64,000 nt of DNA from Sinonovacula constricta (Eukaryota > Mollusca > Bivalvia > Cardiida > Solecurtidae): NCBI GenBank assembly GCA_007844125.1, contig CM017561.1:27108193-27172192 (forward strand). Direction: 5' to 3'. Below the pieces are notes generated by a model. That model ran no database searches. It was not told the origin of the DNA and saw only the letters and a program-made list of their open reading frames with translations. The position numbers and the translations under genes were made by a program. Below are positions 61,136 to 63,386 of this stretch, in pieces (the first letter of the stretch is position 1; each line of letters opens with the position of its first letter).

Positions 61136-63386
61136 TACCACATTTATAAAGCACCCTTATCATGTAAGGTACACGTTCAAAGGTGCTGTACAGATAATAC
61201 AATTTAAAGCATACATAAGAGCAAAGTTAAGGACGTTATTACAATAGTATTGCAGTATACATTCAGTAAAATGTATCCAATCACATGGTTAGATATCAGA
61301 TTTAAATCATAATAAATCATATAGGGAAAAATACACATTAAAAATAAGATCAAGTTAAAATACACGAATCAATTCGTATTGGTTTAAAATGCATAGTTAT
61401 ATGATTTAAAAGTTGTAATCTTAAAATGCTTGTAAGCAACTTGCAAAGCAAAACAATTTTCAAGACCAGTATGTAACGCAAAGTGAATCTGGGTACTAGT
61501 AAGTGAAATTAGTCATCAACACCAGCTTTACCTTGCTCCATGTTATCTGAACGCTGCAATAAAACAACTTGGTCACTGTTTTGCTCGTTGCACGGCACAT
61601 GATCGGTATTTCCTATGTACTTAAATTAGTGCCCAATCAATATCAAGTCATTCAAAGGATTGTTTATGACTGACTGATATGTGACATCCTAATATGGCAG
61701 CACCCATGTATATTTGCATGTATGTAAAAAAGAGTAGTTGATTGTGTTAACATTAGAAAAATGCAATTCGCAAAATAAAATGAGTGTGCACACAAAAGAA
61801 GTAGAAATTTGAACTGTAAGTTGTTTTAAATAAACCATGTTTAAGAAAACTGCATGACCTATCTTCTGACTGTAAGGACTCCTGTTGGTAAGTCCTGCTT
61901 AAGTAATTAAAATTTGTTTTTGAAATAACTCACCGTAACCAGTTATGGCCATTATAGCGACATCCAGCTGTTTTGTTGGAGGAAAACCCCAAACATATGT
62001 CTGGGAAGAACCACTGGCCAGGTCACTGAAGCTCAGCTCGAAAACCTTCCCATATTAAGTCCTTCGCCCTGAGGGGGAATTGAATCCACAGAGAATAAGC
62101 GGTCAGAAGAGTTGCAAGTCAGCAGTCCTACCAACACAAAATGGGCGCCCCAAATAAAATTTAATTCTCCTCTTGCATAACAGATTAGAAAACAATTTGT
62201 TGATTCTTAGGATACAATTATAAGATAACTGTGTTTATATTTTCAGGCCAATGTGCGTCTGTTTCTCAGAGATGGTAGAAAGGGCAAAGGAGGGAGGAAA
62301 AACAAATCTGCAGCTGATACAGGCTTTTCAGGTATTGGTGCATCTTTGCTTACTAAATATCCAATAAATTTTCTTAATGATTGAAAAGATAAACAAAACT
62401 TACTAAGAAAAAGATTTTAAGTTATACAACTCCTAGTGAATAGCTTTTAAGGTACACAACTCCTGGTGAATAGCATTCAAGTTTTACAACTCCCTAGTAA
62501 ATAGCATTCAAGTTATACAACTCCTAGTGAATAACATTCAAGTTATACAACTCCCTAGTAAATAGCATTTAAGTTAAACAACTCCCTAGTGAATAACATT
62601 CAAGATATACAATTCCTAGTTAATAGCATTTTAAATTATATAACTCCTAGTGAATAGCATTCAAATTATAGAACTCTCTAGTGAATATCATTAAGTTATA
62701 CAACTCCCCAGTGAATAGCATTCAATTTATACAATTCCCTAGTGAGTAGCATTCATGTTATATAACTCCTAGCGAATAACATTCAAGTTATACAACTCCT
62801 AGTAAATAGCATTCAAGTTATACAATTCCTTGTGCATAACATTCAAGTTATTCAACTCCCTAGTGAATAGCATTCAATTTATACAACTACTAGTGAATAG
62901 CTTTCAAGTTATACAAATCCTAGTGAATATCATTTAAGTTATAAAACCCCTAGTGAATATCATTTAGGTTTTAAAACTCCATACAAATACCTTTGAAGTA
63001 AAACCCCTTCAAATGACTGCCTTTAAAGGTATACAACTCTTAAAGTTTAACAACTTCCAGTGAGTAACATTCAGGTTTTACCCTTTTCAGTGACTACAAC
63101 TTGAGATATTCACCTCCTAGTGAATAGCTTTCAAGTTATACAAATCCTAGTGGATATAATCTTCATTTTGGGGAATATCAAAAGCTTCAGAAGTCAGTTG
63201 AATCATAGCCACATAATGGCAACTCCATGGTAGATGAATTGCAGGTTATTTTGAGGTACATTGTATTTTGTTTATTTTACCTAAAATTTCATAGGTGTCT
63301 TTACTTTTTATTGTTATCTTATCCTTCCAGGCCATGGATTATATCTTCAGCTTCATTGTGCAATCCAGGGAGATCCAACGCAAATA
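6418..63386 (+). CDS. DOCK3/4: DOCK3/DOCK4-like (DOCK-B) guanine-nucleotide exchange factor, partial gene, exons in window joined
   Basis: Twenty-two exons plus one candidate cassette exon were read by matching the translation to the DOCK family; GT..AG boundaries and codon phase agree at every junction. Order along the protein: end of SH3 (WYRG...GIFPACLIHIK), linker helices (VLREWSSILKTIYV; DWGNG; DLVPR), further linker (DLYLVAHIYRIGRM; FKRPWGVGV), DHR-1 (EVRNDLYVTL to HELCVYK), then ARM-type helical region (GEEIVKFLHDILDALF; IFSFIVQSR). Family knowledge: DOCK-B proteins activate Rac and/or Rap1; SH3 binds ELMO, DHR-1 binds phosphoinositides at the membrane, DHR-2 is catalytic and would lie beyond the right edge. 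DOCK-B rather than DOCK-A is judged from remembered family motifs. The about 719 codons are roughly 35-40% of a full DOCK. Both ends are missing. Confidence 0.93.
6597..6890 (-). mobile_element. SINE family B, reverse orientation, 5'-truncated
   Basis: Reverse complement of the family B element at 15837: tail TTTATCGTCCCACCAACAGT, body ATGCCGTGAACACCTGGCAT, head GATCGAACCCGGGGGCC. The A-box end is missing. A likely target-site duplication ATTAAGT lies at 6590-6596 and 6894-6900. Confidence 0.9.
7559..7614 (+). CDS. DOCK3/4: DOCK exon 2 of window (SH3 domain, end)
   Basis: Encodes GIFPACLIHIKPCKVDNEG, matching the last SH3 strand of DOCK proteins (GIFPA.YIHLK). Acceptor CATTTCAG, donor GG|GTATGT. 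It ends two bases into a Gly codon, completed by the T that opens the next exon. Confidence 0.92.
8296..8375 (+). repeat. Short dispersed element end (GTCAAACCTG family)
   Basis: GAGTCAAACCTGCATTAAAA followed by GACCACCC.., homologous in reverse to 33950-34034. Probably the end of a non-autonomous DNA transposon; full extent unclear. Confidence 0.5.
8925..9612. repeat. GAT/GATAACCAT compound microsatellite abutting an exon
   Basis: About 690 bp of (GAT)n interspersed with AACCAT, giving recurrent GATGATGATAACCAT blocks. From 9244 to the exon at 9621 the frame used by that exon is free of stops and would read Asp/Asn/His/Tyr codons; upstream the Asp frame is shifted. The array takes the place of the pyrimidine tract of the acceptor at 9620. 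Confidence 0.93.
9621..9717 (+). CDS. DOCK3/4: DOCK exon 3 of window (linker after SH3)
   Basis: Encodes FYETIYPDEDNMVKEV followed by LREWSSILKTIYV, corresponding to the family's YETV.PLED..V.EV...L.EW helix. Donor GTG|GTGGGT. The acceptor AACAG is preceded by a purine-rich GAT repeat instead of a pyrimidine tract, so the 5' edge is less certain than the others. The reading frame also stays open upstream through the repeat to 9244. Confidence 0.85.
9718..11781. other. Intron 3, left part
   Basis: AT-rich and mostly featureless. On the minus strand, around 11290-11500, short frames read protein-like sequence (for example CHICQRQSRW) but are interrupted by stops and were not recognised. Confidence 0.5.
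11782..12325. repeat. Tandem duplication of a 272-bp intron segment
   Basis: Copy 1 (11782-12053) and copy 2 (12054-12325) both start CCCCAGTGCTAAA and end CTTTATAAAAGGT. They are highly similar with scattered substitutions (ACGATTTTAGGA vs AAGATTTTATAA), consistent with a recent local duplication. Confidence 0.93.
13100..13267. repeat. 84-bp tandem duplication carrying the acceptor of exon 4
   Basis: Two 84-bp copies begin ATGAGCAAAC and contain GGCTGAGGTATGATCAACTC. At corresponding places copy 1 ends TATGTTCCATGAGC and copy 2 ends TATGTTCCAGAGAG; only the second has the AG used as the splice acceptor. Confidence 0.9.
13270..13415 (+). CDS. DOCK3/4: DOCK exon 4 of window (linker helices)
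   Basis: Encodes RDDPLYRHVICSMEELIKLR, then GQLVEKKLTSEDDREIKKDI and VGVIDWGNG. This matches the DOCK stretch ..LR..M.EL..LR.QLLSG.LT.D..RE.K..I...LDWGN. The acceptor TTCCAG lies at the end of the second copy of an 84-bp tandem duplication. Donor GG|GTACGG. Confidence 0.93.
14101..14221 (+). CDS. DOCK3/4: DOCK exon 5 of window (linker, DLVPR motif)
   Basis: Continues (G)KLGMDLVPRIDGEQVDADN, then CSIVRLHRVHEQSAQVANNPG. LG.DLVPR directly after DWGN is characteristic of DOCK-B members as I recall them. Acceptor CTCTTGTAG, donor GGG|GTGAGT; ends in phase 0. Confidence 0.92.
14447..14765. repeat. Dispersed repeat, also present at the right edge of the window
   Basis: CATCGTCGGCAACCACAGTA + CTTTCTTCCATTA recurs nearly unchanged at 63926-63958. 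CGAGATTTTACCTAGCCAA (14737 on) recurs reversed at the last 20 bases. Short inverted ends ATTGGCTAG/CTAGCCAAT flank 14669-14757, suggesting a DNA-transposon relic. Confidence 0.6.
14766..15605. other. Intron 5, right part
   Basis: No recognisable feature beyond the exon 6 acceptor and its CT-rich tract. Confidence 0.5.
15606..15778 (+). CDS. DOCK3/4: DOCK exon 6 of window (linker)
   Basis: Encodes PHLFMRKDSGLRGDHGSTFT, TTYHLLANFKNFGCNVGDLT and ETLLSIHTYKDGKSVCLT. It corresponds to the family segment HL.V....F.C..G...E...S.YD preceding the SE.FLV motif. The acceptor is CCATGTAG after a good CT tract; donor AC|GTGAGT. Confidence 0.91.
15837..16149 (+). mobile_element. SINE family B, full length
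   Basis: tRNA-like head with A box TAGCGCAGTCGA and B box GGGTTCGATCCC. The body contains GGTGTTCACGGCATGCTATA, with tail GGGACGATAAACCCAATAAA. Perfect 12-bp target-site duplication TAACTTAAAATA at 15825-15836 and 16150-16161. Other copies at 6597 (reverse) and 38925. Confidence 0.93.
16655..16845 (-). mobile_element. SINE family C (tRNA-like head), reverse orientation
   Basis: Read on the minus strand it starts GGGGCGCCCATGGCCTAGAG and has a TGTGGGTTCGAGTC B-box block. It then runs into a body with ..CCAGACAGAAGTCTGGGG-like sequence, seen on the + strand as CCCCAGACTTCTGTCTGGG. A related diverged copy is at 61950-62155. Confidence 0.78.
16913..16994 (+). CDS. DOCK3/4: DOCK exon 7 of window (linker, LFT motif)
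   Basis: Reads EKFLVQHTKNSAPVDIAKLN, then NINALFT, matching the DOCK segment E.FLV......P.....LN....LFT. Acceptor TTTTCAG, donor ACA|GTAAGT, ends in phase 0 immediately before the conserved Asp-Leu of the next exon. Confidence 0.92.
16995..17721. other. Intron 7, left part
   Basis: AT-rich, nothing recognised. Confidence 0.5.
17722..17804 (+). mobile_element. tRNA-like sequence, probably a SINE head rather than a tRNA gene
   Basis: GGTCCGGTTAGCTCAGTCGG (D-arm/A box) is followed by an anticodon-like arm with CCTGTTAGC and a T-arm GGGTTTAACTC, then CTGGCTGCACA and a T-run. The acceptor stem pairs imperfectly, the T-loop reads TTTAACT and the anticodon loop is atypical, so a functional tRNA is unlikely. 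Confidence 0.65.
18301..20816. repeat. 29-bp minisatellite, about 87 copies
   Basis: Unit AAGATAACATGACTGGTCAG + GTTGCTGTC (29 bp). Common alternatives are ATGGCTGG for ATGACTGG, GTTGTTGTC or GTTACTGTC, and ATGATAAC for AAGATAAC. Each unit contains TGACTGGTCA, a TGAC..GTCA dyad. The array ends 109 bp before exon 8. Confidence 0.96.
20926..20986 (+). CDS. DOCK3/4: DOCK exon 8 of window (KDLYLVAHIYRIG)
   Basis: Encodes DLTHDDLEKDLYLVAHIYRI plus the first base of Gly. Vertebrate DOCK3/4 carry DLG.KD..RDLYLV.HIYRIGRM here, one of the clearest pointers to DOCK-B. It lies about 110 bp after the end of a 2.5-kb minisatellite. Acceptor TTTCTAG, donor G|GTACTG. Confidence 0.94.
21469..21605. repeat. 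137-bp palindromic foldback element
   Basis: Arms of about 40 bp (21469-21508 and 21566-21605) are near-perfect inverted repeats. Both carry GAATACATG at the outside and AGAAAGTTTATCTGG at the inside. The loop contains GCTTCGAAGC. Likely a small foldback MITE; predicted to form a strong hairpin in the intron RNA. Confidence 0.85.
22140..22211 (+). CDS. DOCK3/4: DOCK exon 9 of window (GRM.. RRP-G motif)
   Basis: Encodes (G)RMLQENKEKKSSHVSFKRPW and GVGV, corresponding to the family's RIGRM ... (F/Y)RRP(F/Y)G.AV motif. Acceptor TTTCAACAG, donor G|GTAAGA. Confidence 0.93.
22572..24273. repeat. GGTTGGTT-based satellite (about 1.7 kb)
   Basis: Irregular repeats of TTGGTTGGTCAGATGGTTGG and near variants (GATGATTGGTTGGTTAGATG, TTGATCAGATGG). 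Strong G/T versus A/C strand bias over the whole block. A duplicated ~300-bp segment is visible: the text around 22790-22910 recurs near 23205-23320. Confidence 0.93.
25104..25232. repeat. 32-bp tandem repeat, four copies
   Basis: Unit TGATATCTTACTGTCTTATG + TACTGTATGTTC, followed by a short CT run. Confidence 0.9.
25375..25875 (+). mobile_element. 5'-truncated LINE: reverse-transcriptase C-terminus and 3' end
   Basis: An open frame to the stop at 25666-25668 reads LVVPRSRTVTYGDRAF, APKLWNALPKSLKS and FKRALKTHLFKRFYLD. This is the typical C-terminal tail of CR1/jockey-like non-LTR retrotransposon ORF2. The 3' UTR (GTACAGTACTTTTGAACGTG) leads to an ATAATAATAAAAA tail. The catalytic RT and endonuclease domains are absent. 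Related tails lie at 37650-37740 and, reversed, at 61103-61193. Confidence 0.85.
26810..27097 (+). mobile_element. SINE family A, full length
   Basis: Best-preserved copy: B box GGGTTCGAACCCC, body GCTCGGGGCTAAGGGGACAG, tail GCCGGCTAATCCCATCCCAT. Perfect 15-bp target-site duplication TTATCCATGATTCAC at 26795-26809 and 27098-27112, suggesting a relatively recent insertion. Confidence 0.95.
27249..27767 (+). mobile_element. 519-bp TIR element, copy 1
   Basis: Begins GATAGTTTCCACATCA and ends ATGGAAACTATC (terminal inverted repeat). A second copy of the same length lies reversed at 41531-42049. Internal landmarks: TTATCTTGGCAGCCATCTTT, CATTAGCTTCTGCCCACAAA. No transposase frame; a non-autonomous (MITE-like) element. 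Confidence 0.9.
28185..28275. repeat. TTATAAGATGA-type repeat fragment
   Basis: ACTTATAAGATGACCCCTC and CTTATAAGATGAGTCG occur 65 bp apart; a related AATAAGACGCACAC / ATAAGACGCACCCC pair lies at 37968-38005. Probably ends of an old DNA transposon. Confidence 0.4.
29297..29366 (+). CDS. DOCK3/4: DOCK exon 10 of window (pre-DHR-1 linker)
   Basis: Reads VGMPLSKLPNSNNMYEFTMK and ITF across the junction. It is less conserved than its neighbours, but phase fits on both sides and it occupies the variable segment after the RPFG motif. It is preceded by a 7.1-kb intron. Acceptor TTTTCCAG, donor TT|GTAAGT. Confidence 0.85.
30469..30578 (+). CDS. DOCK3/4: DOCK exon 11 of window
   Basis: Encodes CADTELQFPNLQDQIIRKLQ and AGGSTQLNTAAAKLGL, matching the DOCK segment with ..L...II.K... 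before the L...LL.GD motif. Acceptor TTAAACAG, donor T|GTACGT. Higher GC than the flanking intron, with codon-like third-position variation. Confidence 0.9.
30809..31212. repeat. Foldback element with ~60-bp inverted arms
   Basis: Left arm 30809-30872 (GGAACTCCTCGG, CCTCGGATGTAT) matches the reverse complement of 31150-31212 (ATACATCCGAGAGATGATT, CCGAGGTGTTCC) with scattered differences. The left arm also shares TCGGAACTCCTCGGGTAATT with the element at 37113-37636, so the two may be related. Confidence 0.7.
31213..32890. other. Intron 11, right part
   Basis: Contains a C-rich duplicated phrase TTTAAGCCCCGCCCTGCCC / TTTAAGCCCTGCCC near 31698-31730 and a TA microsatellite near 32520-32550; no gene seen. 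Confidence 0.5.
32891..33016 (+). CDS. DOCK3/4: DOCK exon 12 of window (LLRGDL / LFN motif)
   Basis: Encodes (C)LTIATRLLRGDLATVKKEDP and MLFNKGVTLVQKLGVSDIITP. The family consensus is ..L.LL.GDL..IR...P.(I/L)FNR....RKLGFP.IIMPG. Acceptor TCCCGCAG, donor G|GTATGG. Ends one base into the Gly of the PG that opens DHR-1. Confidence 0.94.
33293..34034. mobile_element. Possible TIR element (GTCAAACCTGT ends)
   Basis: AGTCAAACCTGT at the left and ACAGGTTTGACC at the right form inverted ends; the right part matches 8296-8375 reversed. The interior shows no recognisable transposase. Confidence 0.45.
34409..34444 (+). CDS. DOCK3/4: Candidate 36-nt cassette microexon of DOCK
   Basis: A 36-nt stretch bounded by TCCAATCAG and A|GTAAGT, preceded by a pyrimidine-rich intron end. 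It reads VSELMATIDGPS and is phase-symmetric (starts two bases into a codon, ends after one), so inclusion adds exactly 12 residues between ..DIITP and (G/S)EVRNDLY. Skipping it gives the canonical PGEVRNDLY junction, so it is probably alternatively spliced or lineage-specific. A chance pair of splice-like sites cannot be excluded. Confidence 0.5.
34445..35689. other. Intron after the candidate microexon, left part
   Basis: AT-rich; a short (TG)n at 35402-35418; no supported gene. Confidence 0.5.
35690..36051. repeat. 30-bp tandem repeat, about 12 copies
   Basis: Unit ATTGACTCCATTTGCCTTTG + TACTGAATAA (30 bp), with variants GGCTCT/GACTCC and CCATTG/CCTTTG. Because 30 is a multiple of 3, several frames on both strands stay open and give spurious repeat ORFs. 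Confidence 0.92.
36771..37110 (+). pseudogene. LINE 3' fragment, decayed
   Basis: Reads NVLPIDLRQSGSFFTFKKM, a stop, then KTYLFAQHCDG. This is the same kind of ORF2 C-terminal tail as at 25.5 kb, but with an internal stop. It is followed by a 3' UTR-like stretch with TTTTAAAGCACTTTGTACA. Confidence 0.7.
37113..37636. mobile_element. TIR element (~524 bp) inserted next to LINE sequence
   Basis: Terminal inverted repeats of about 40 bp: AGGCCACTTCTTTTATATAA at the left, reverse complement AGGCCACTCCTTTTTTATTT from the right, both continuing ATGGTTTACAAAA. The interior is GC-richer (AACGAGCCGAAAACTATCG; GGAACTCCTCGGGTAATTCC). No transposase; target-site duplication too short to call. Confidence 0.85.
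37645..37745 (+). mobile_element. LINE 3' tail
   Basis: GTTTTAAAGCACTTTTGAAC then GTGCTATATAAATTTGGTAA and an ATAATAATAATGATAA tail, matching the 3' ends at 25800-25875 and 61103-61193 (reverse). Confidence 0.7.
38385..38690. repeat. 61-bp tandem repeat, five copies
   Basis: Unit TTGCCCATGTTATAGTTAAG, GTGAATATTTTAGACAAAAT, TGTCCATACAAAGTACAACA. AATTGYCCAT occurs twice per unit. Copies 2-5 are almost identical. Confidence 0.93.
38925..39169 (+). mobile_element. SINE family B, 5'-truncated
   Basis: Begins ATACCAAAGTCG, just after the missing tRNA-like head, and continues to the GACGATAAACCCAATAAAC tail with (AAAC)n. Perfect 13-bp target-site duplication CATCTTCGATATT at 38912-38924 and 39170-39182, so it inserted already truncated. 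Confidence 0.93.
39183..40085. other. Intron, between SINE and 21-bp array
   Basis: AT-rich; GAGGA/TCCTC-rich phrases near 39360-39560; no gene. Confidence 0.5.
40086..40480. repeat. 21-bp array of GGGAGTCTCC motifs, about 20 units
   Basis: Unit AAAAGTGGGAGTCTCCCTCCA (21, sometimes 20 or 22 bp), written here as AAAAGTGGGAGT + CTCCCTCCA. GGGAG-T-CTCCC is a dyad. By eye 13 of about 20 units contain GGGAGTCTCC exactly, which fits the NF-kB consensus GGGRNYYYCC. Several frames stay open on both strands but read only simple repeats. Confidence 0.94.
40481..41387. other. Intron upstream of exon 14
   Basis: Very AT-rich; no feature other than the exon 14 acceptor. Confidence 0.5.
41388..41512 (+). 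CDS. DOCK3/4: DOCK exon 14 of window (start of DHR-1/C2 domain)
   Basis: Encodes (G)EVRNDLYVTLKEADFKRGSK, then KAEKNVELKITVYDKTGKQIQ. This is the first strands of DHR-1 (G(D/E)(V/I)RND.Y.TL..G.F.(K/R)G.K...KN.EV...V.D..GK). Acceptor GCTTCAG, donor CAG|GTACTA. A 519-bp TIR element starts 18 nt into the following intron. Confidence 0.95.
41531..42049 (-). mobile_element. 519-bp TIR element, copy 2 (inverted relative to copy 1)
   Basis: Starts GATAGTTTCCATGTGATG and ends ACTGATGTGGAAACTATC, i.e. the reverse complement of 27249-27767 along its whole length with few differences and the same length. It begins 18 nt after the exon 14 donor. Confidence 0.9.
42861..42959 (+). CDS. DOCK3/4: DOCK exon 15 of window (DHR-1)
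   Basis: Encodes DCISYGCGDTARSEYYSSVY, YHCNRPEWNETIR. DOCK3/4 have DCIS.GSGEP.RSEY.S.VLYH...P.W.E.IK, again favouring DOCK-B. Acceptor TTTCAG, donor CGG|GTACGT; that donor is itself the first unit of a 31-bp tandem array. Confidence 0.95.
42960..44660. repeat. 31-bp minisatellite starting at a 5' splice site, about 55 copies
   Basis: Unit GTAGGTAGGCCTGCATGGTA + TAACATGTAGG (31 bp), with variants GTACGTAGG, GTATGTAGG, CTGATGTGTA, CTGCAGGGTA and a derived unit ATGATAGATAGACCTGGAGG. A higher-order block containing that derived unit recurs near 43141, 43365, 43572 and 43791. The first unit provides the donor of exon 15. On the minus strand all three frames lack stops for most of the array. Confidence 0.96.
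44766..44828. repeat. (AT)n(AG)n microsatellite
   Basis: Pure TA run followed directly by a pure GA run. Confidence 0.97.
45091..45154 (+). CDS. DOCK3/4: DOCK exon 16 of window (DHR-1)
   Basis: Encodes LSVPIDVFPGSYICFELFHC S plus one base, matching the DHR-1 segment ..(I/L)PID.F.GSH.RFEFRHCS. Acceptor GTTTCAG, donor CAG|GTAAGC. Confidence 0.94.
45676..45779 (+). CDS. DOCK3/4: DOCK exon 17 of window (DHR-1 end, FGFAF / HELCVYK)
   Basis: Reads (V)RKGAKKPFGFAFVRVTNEMQ, IVIRDATHELCVYK; the family has ..KK.FGFAF..LM.DDGTTL.D..HEL.VYK. The usual DGTTL loop is replaced by EMQIVI. Acceptor GTTATAG, donor AAG|GTAGGT. A 12.7-kb, minisatellite-filled intron follows. Confidence 0.94.
45986..52430. repeat. 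58-bp satellite, about 111 copies (6.4 kb)
   Basis: Unit = GATCAGAAATACACAATTTG + CCTATGCCA (29 bp), then GATCAGCCAGTGCCCTGTGA + AGGCTTGCT (29 bp). GATCAG therefore recurs exactly every 29 bp. Variants: GGAATAC/GAAATAC, GTCTATG/GCCTATG, CAGTCAG/CAGCCAG, GCACTGTG/GCCCTGTG, CTGTGGCCTG. Variant units are patchy, with local runs of one type. Largest single feature of the window. Confidence 0.97.
52431..53142. other. Intron 17 spacer
   Basis: AT-rich, no gene. Confidence 0.5.
53143..53732. repeat. 52-bp tandem repeat, about 11 copies, each with an inverted CCAAT box
   Basis: Unit GACATTTCATGTTGTTTGAC, ATACAATTTGTCCTGCTGAA, TTCTGATTGGCT (52 bp). TGATTGGCTGAC contains ATTGG (inverted CCAAT). A few units have CTCATTGG or GATTAGC instead. 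The flank from 53045 has the same CTGATTGGCTGA phrase. Confidence 0.93.
53950..54325. repeat. 54-bp tandem repeat, about 7 copies
   Basis: Unit GTCTTGATGTCATCTAAATT, AGACTAATTGTTTCATTTGA, ATGAAATGTGATAT (54 bp), with modest divergence between copies. Confidence 0.9.
54326..56894. other. Intron 17, middle
   Basis: AT-rich; short frames at 56309-56605 and 55114-55314 are not recognisable; phrase TTTTACAAACTGCTATTGC occurs at both 53891 and 54889. Confidence 0.5.
56895..57085 (+). mobile_element. SINE family D (tRNA-like head, CCA anticodon-like loop)
   Basis: GTTCATGGTCTAGTGGTTAA (A-box region), GGACTCCAGATCGG (anticodon-like arm) and CCGGGTTCAAACC (B box). A non-tRNA body follows (TTACTCACATTGCTCCAGGT, CAGTACCTGAGTACTGGTTC). 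The body shows it is a retroposon, not a tRNA gene. Confidence 0.75.
57086..58464. other. Intron 17, right part
   Basis: Contains a small direct duplication TTTTACACAAAGCCAT at 57425-57465 and T-runs; no gene. Confidence 0.5.
58465..58645 (+). CDS. DOCK3/4: DOCK exon 18 of window (DHR-1 to helical transition)
   Basis: Encodes VDEKDTHFDMKKYLNLPFLI, DDLNDPSNINRIPKNLMFKA and NERESLTITTMLCSGKFTQN. It matches ..YL.LP......, then .STKE...I.T.L.STK.TQN of DOCK proteins. Acceptor ends CAAG (AAG rather than the usual CAG), donor G|GTATGT. Confidence 0.94.
58896..58993 (+). CDS. DOCK3/4: DOCK exon 19 of window (ARM region start)
   Basis: Encodes (G)DLLGILNWRGDRGKISENLQ and KLCRMQGEEIVK, equivalent to DLL.LL.W......I...L..L....GEEIVK. 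Acceptor TTTTCCAG, donor AAG|GTACTT, phase 0 end. Confidence 0.95.
59079..59250. repeat. 86-bp tandem duplication in intron 19
   Basis: Two copies (59079-59164, 59165-59250) start AGTTATCCAATCAAAATACT and end GTAACATTGGATTA, differing at very few positions. Confidence 0.93.
59443..59699 (-). mobile_element. SINE family A, reverse, 5'-truncated
   Basis: Reverse complement of family A from the tail (GGGATTAGCCGGCATTTTT) to just inside the head (CAAGCCGACGC); the A box is missing. Perfect 12-bp target-site duplication TTAATGTTTTTA at 59431-59442 and 59700-59711. Confidence 0.94.
59819..59908 (+). CDS. DOCK3/4: DOCK exon 20 of window (ARM region, FLHDILDALF)
   Basis: Encodes FLHDILDALFELLVEEKDRE, DLSHQIFHAL, corresponding to FLQD.LD.LF.I........L.FQ.L. 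Acceptor CCTTTCAG, donor CTG|GTATAA (weaker than consensus). Exactly 30 codons. Confidence 0.94.
59909..60991. other. Intron 20
   Basis: A 108-codon open frame at 60167-60493 (RQPPTWRAHLDAWRPKNRQN..) is GC-richer than its surroundings, but matches nothing I recognise and has no splice support. Confidence 0.4.
60992..61092 (+). CDS. DOCK3/4: DOCK exon 21 of window (ARM region)
   Basis: Encodes VTIFTLIHHQRFETFKPILD, AYISEVFAAPLVHK, matching VFII.L..D..F.HF.PV.(E/D)(T/A)YI...F...L..K. Acceptor TATTCCAG, donor AA|GTGAGT. A LINE 3' tail in reverse orientation begins about 10 nt into the next intron. Confidence 0.95.
61103..61193 (-). mobile_element. LINE 3' tail with (ATT)n, reverse orientation
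   Basis: (ATT)n followed by ACCACATTTATAAAGCACCC and ACGTTCAAAGGTGCTGTACAG is the reverse complement of the 3' ends at 25800-25875 and 37650-37740. It lies 10 nt after the exon 21 donor. Confidence 0.75.
61950..62155 (-). mobile_element. SINE family C, diverged, reverse orientation
   Basis: GGAGGAAAACCCCAAACATA, TCTGGGAAGAACCACTGGC, then GAATTGAATCCACAGAG (B-box region) and AAATGGGCGCCCC at the head end, parallel to 16655-16845. Confidence 0.7.
62247..62331 (+). CDS. DOCK3/4: DOCK exon 22 of window (ARM region)
   Basis: Reads (K)PMCVCFSEMVERAKEGGKTN and LQLIQAFQ. Aligns with the moderately conserved DOCK helix before the AL(E/K)Y(L/I)F.FI motif. Acceptor TTTTCAG, donor CAG|GTATTG. Confidence 0.9.
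62405..63155. repeat. Degenerate 30-bp tandem repeat, about 20 copies
   Basis: Unit GTTATACAACTCCTAGTGAA + TAGCATTCAA (30 bp), with 1-bp length variation (CTCCTAG/CTCCCTAG). It starts about 75 bp after the exon 22 donor, fills most of that intron, and decays to the right. Confidence 0.9.
63331..63386 (+). CDS. DOCK3/4: DOCK exon 23 of window (last exon in window)
   Basis: Encodes AMDYIFSFIVQSREIQRK plus two bases of a Tyr codon, matching A(L/M)EY(L/I)FKFIVQSR.LY of DOCK proteins. Acceptor CCTTCCAG, donor TA|GTAAGT. The rest of the ARM region and DHR-2 must lie beyond the right edge. Confidence 0.93.

Noticed and set aside
6418..63386. Assignment to DOCK1/2/5 (DOCK-A)
   Set aside because: Some motifs are shared by all DOCKs (LNWR, LD.LF), but DLVPR, DLYLVAHIYRIGRM, DCIS..G...RSEYY and FGFAF fit DOCK3/4 better. 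A phylogeny with full proteins would settle it.
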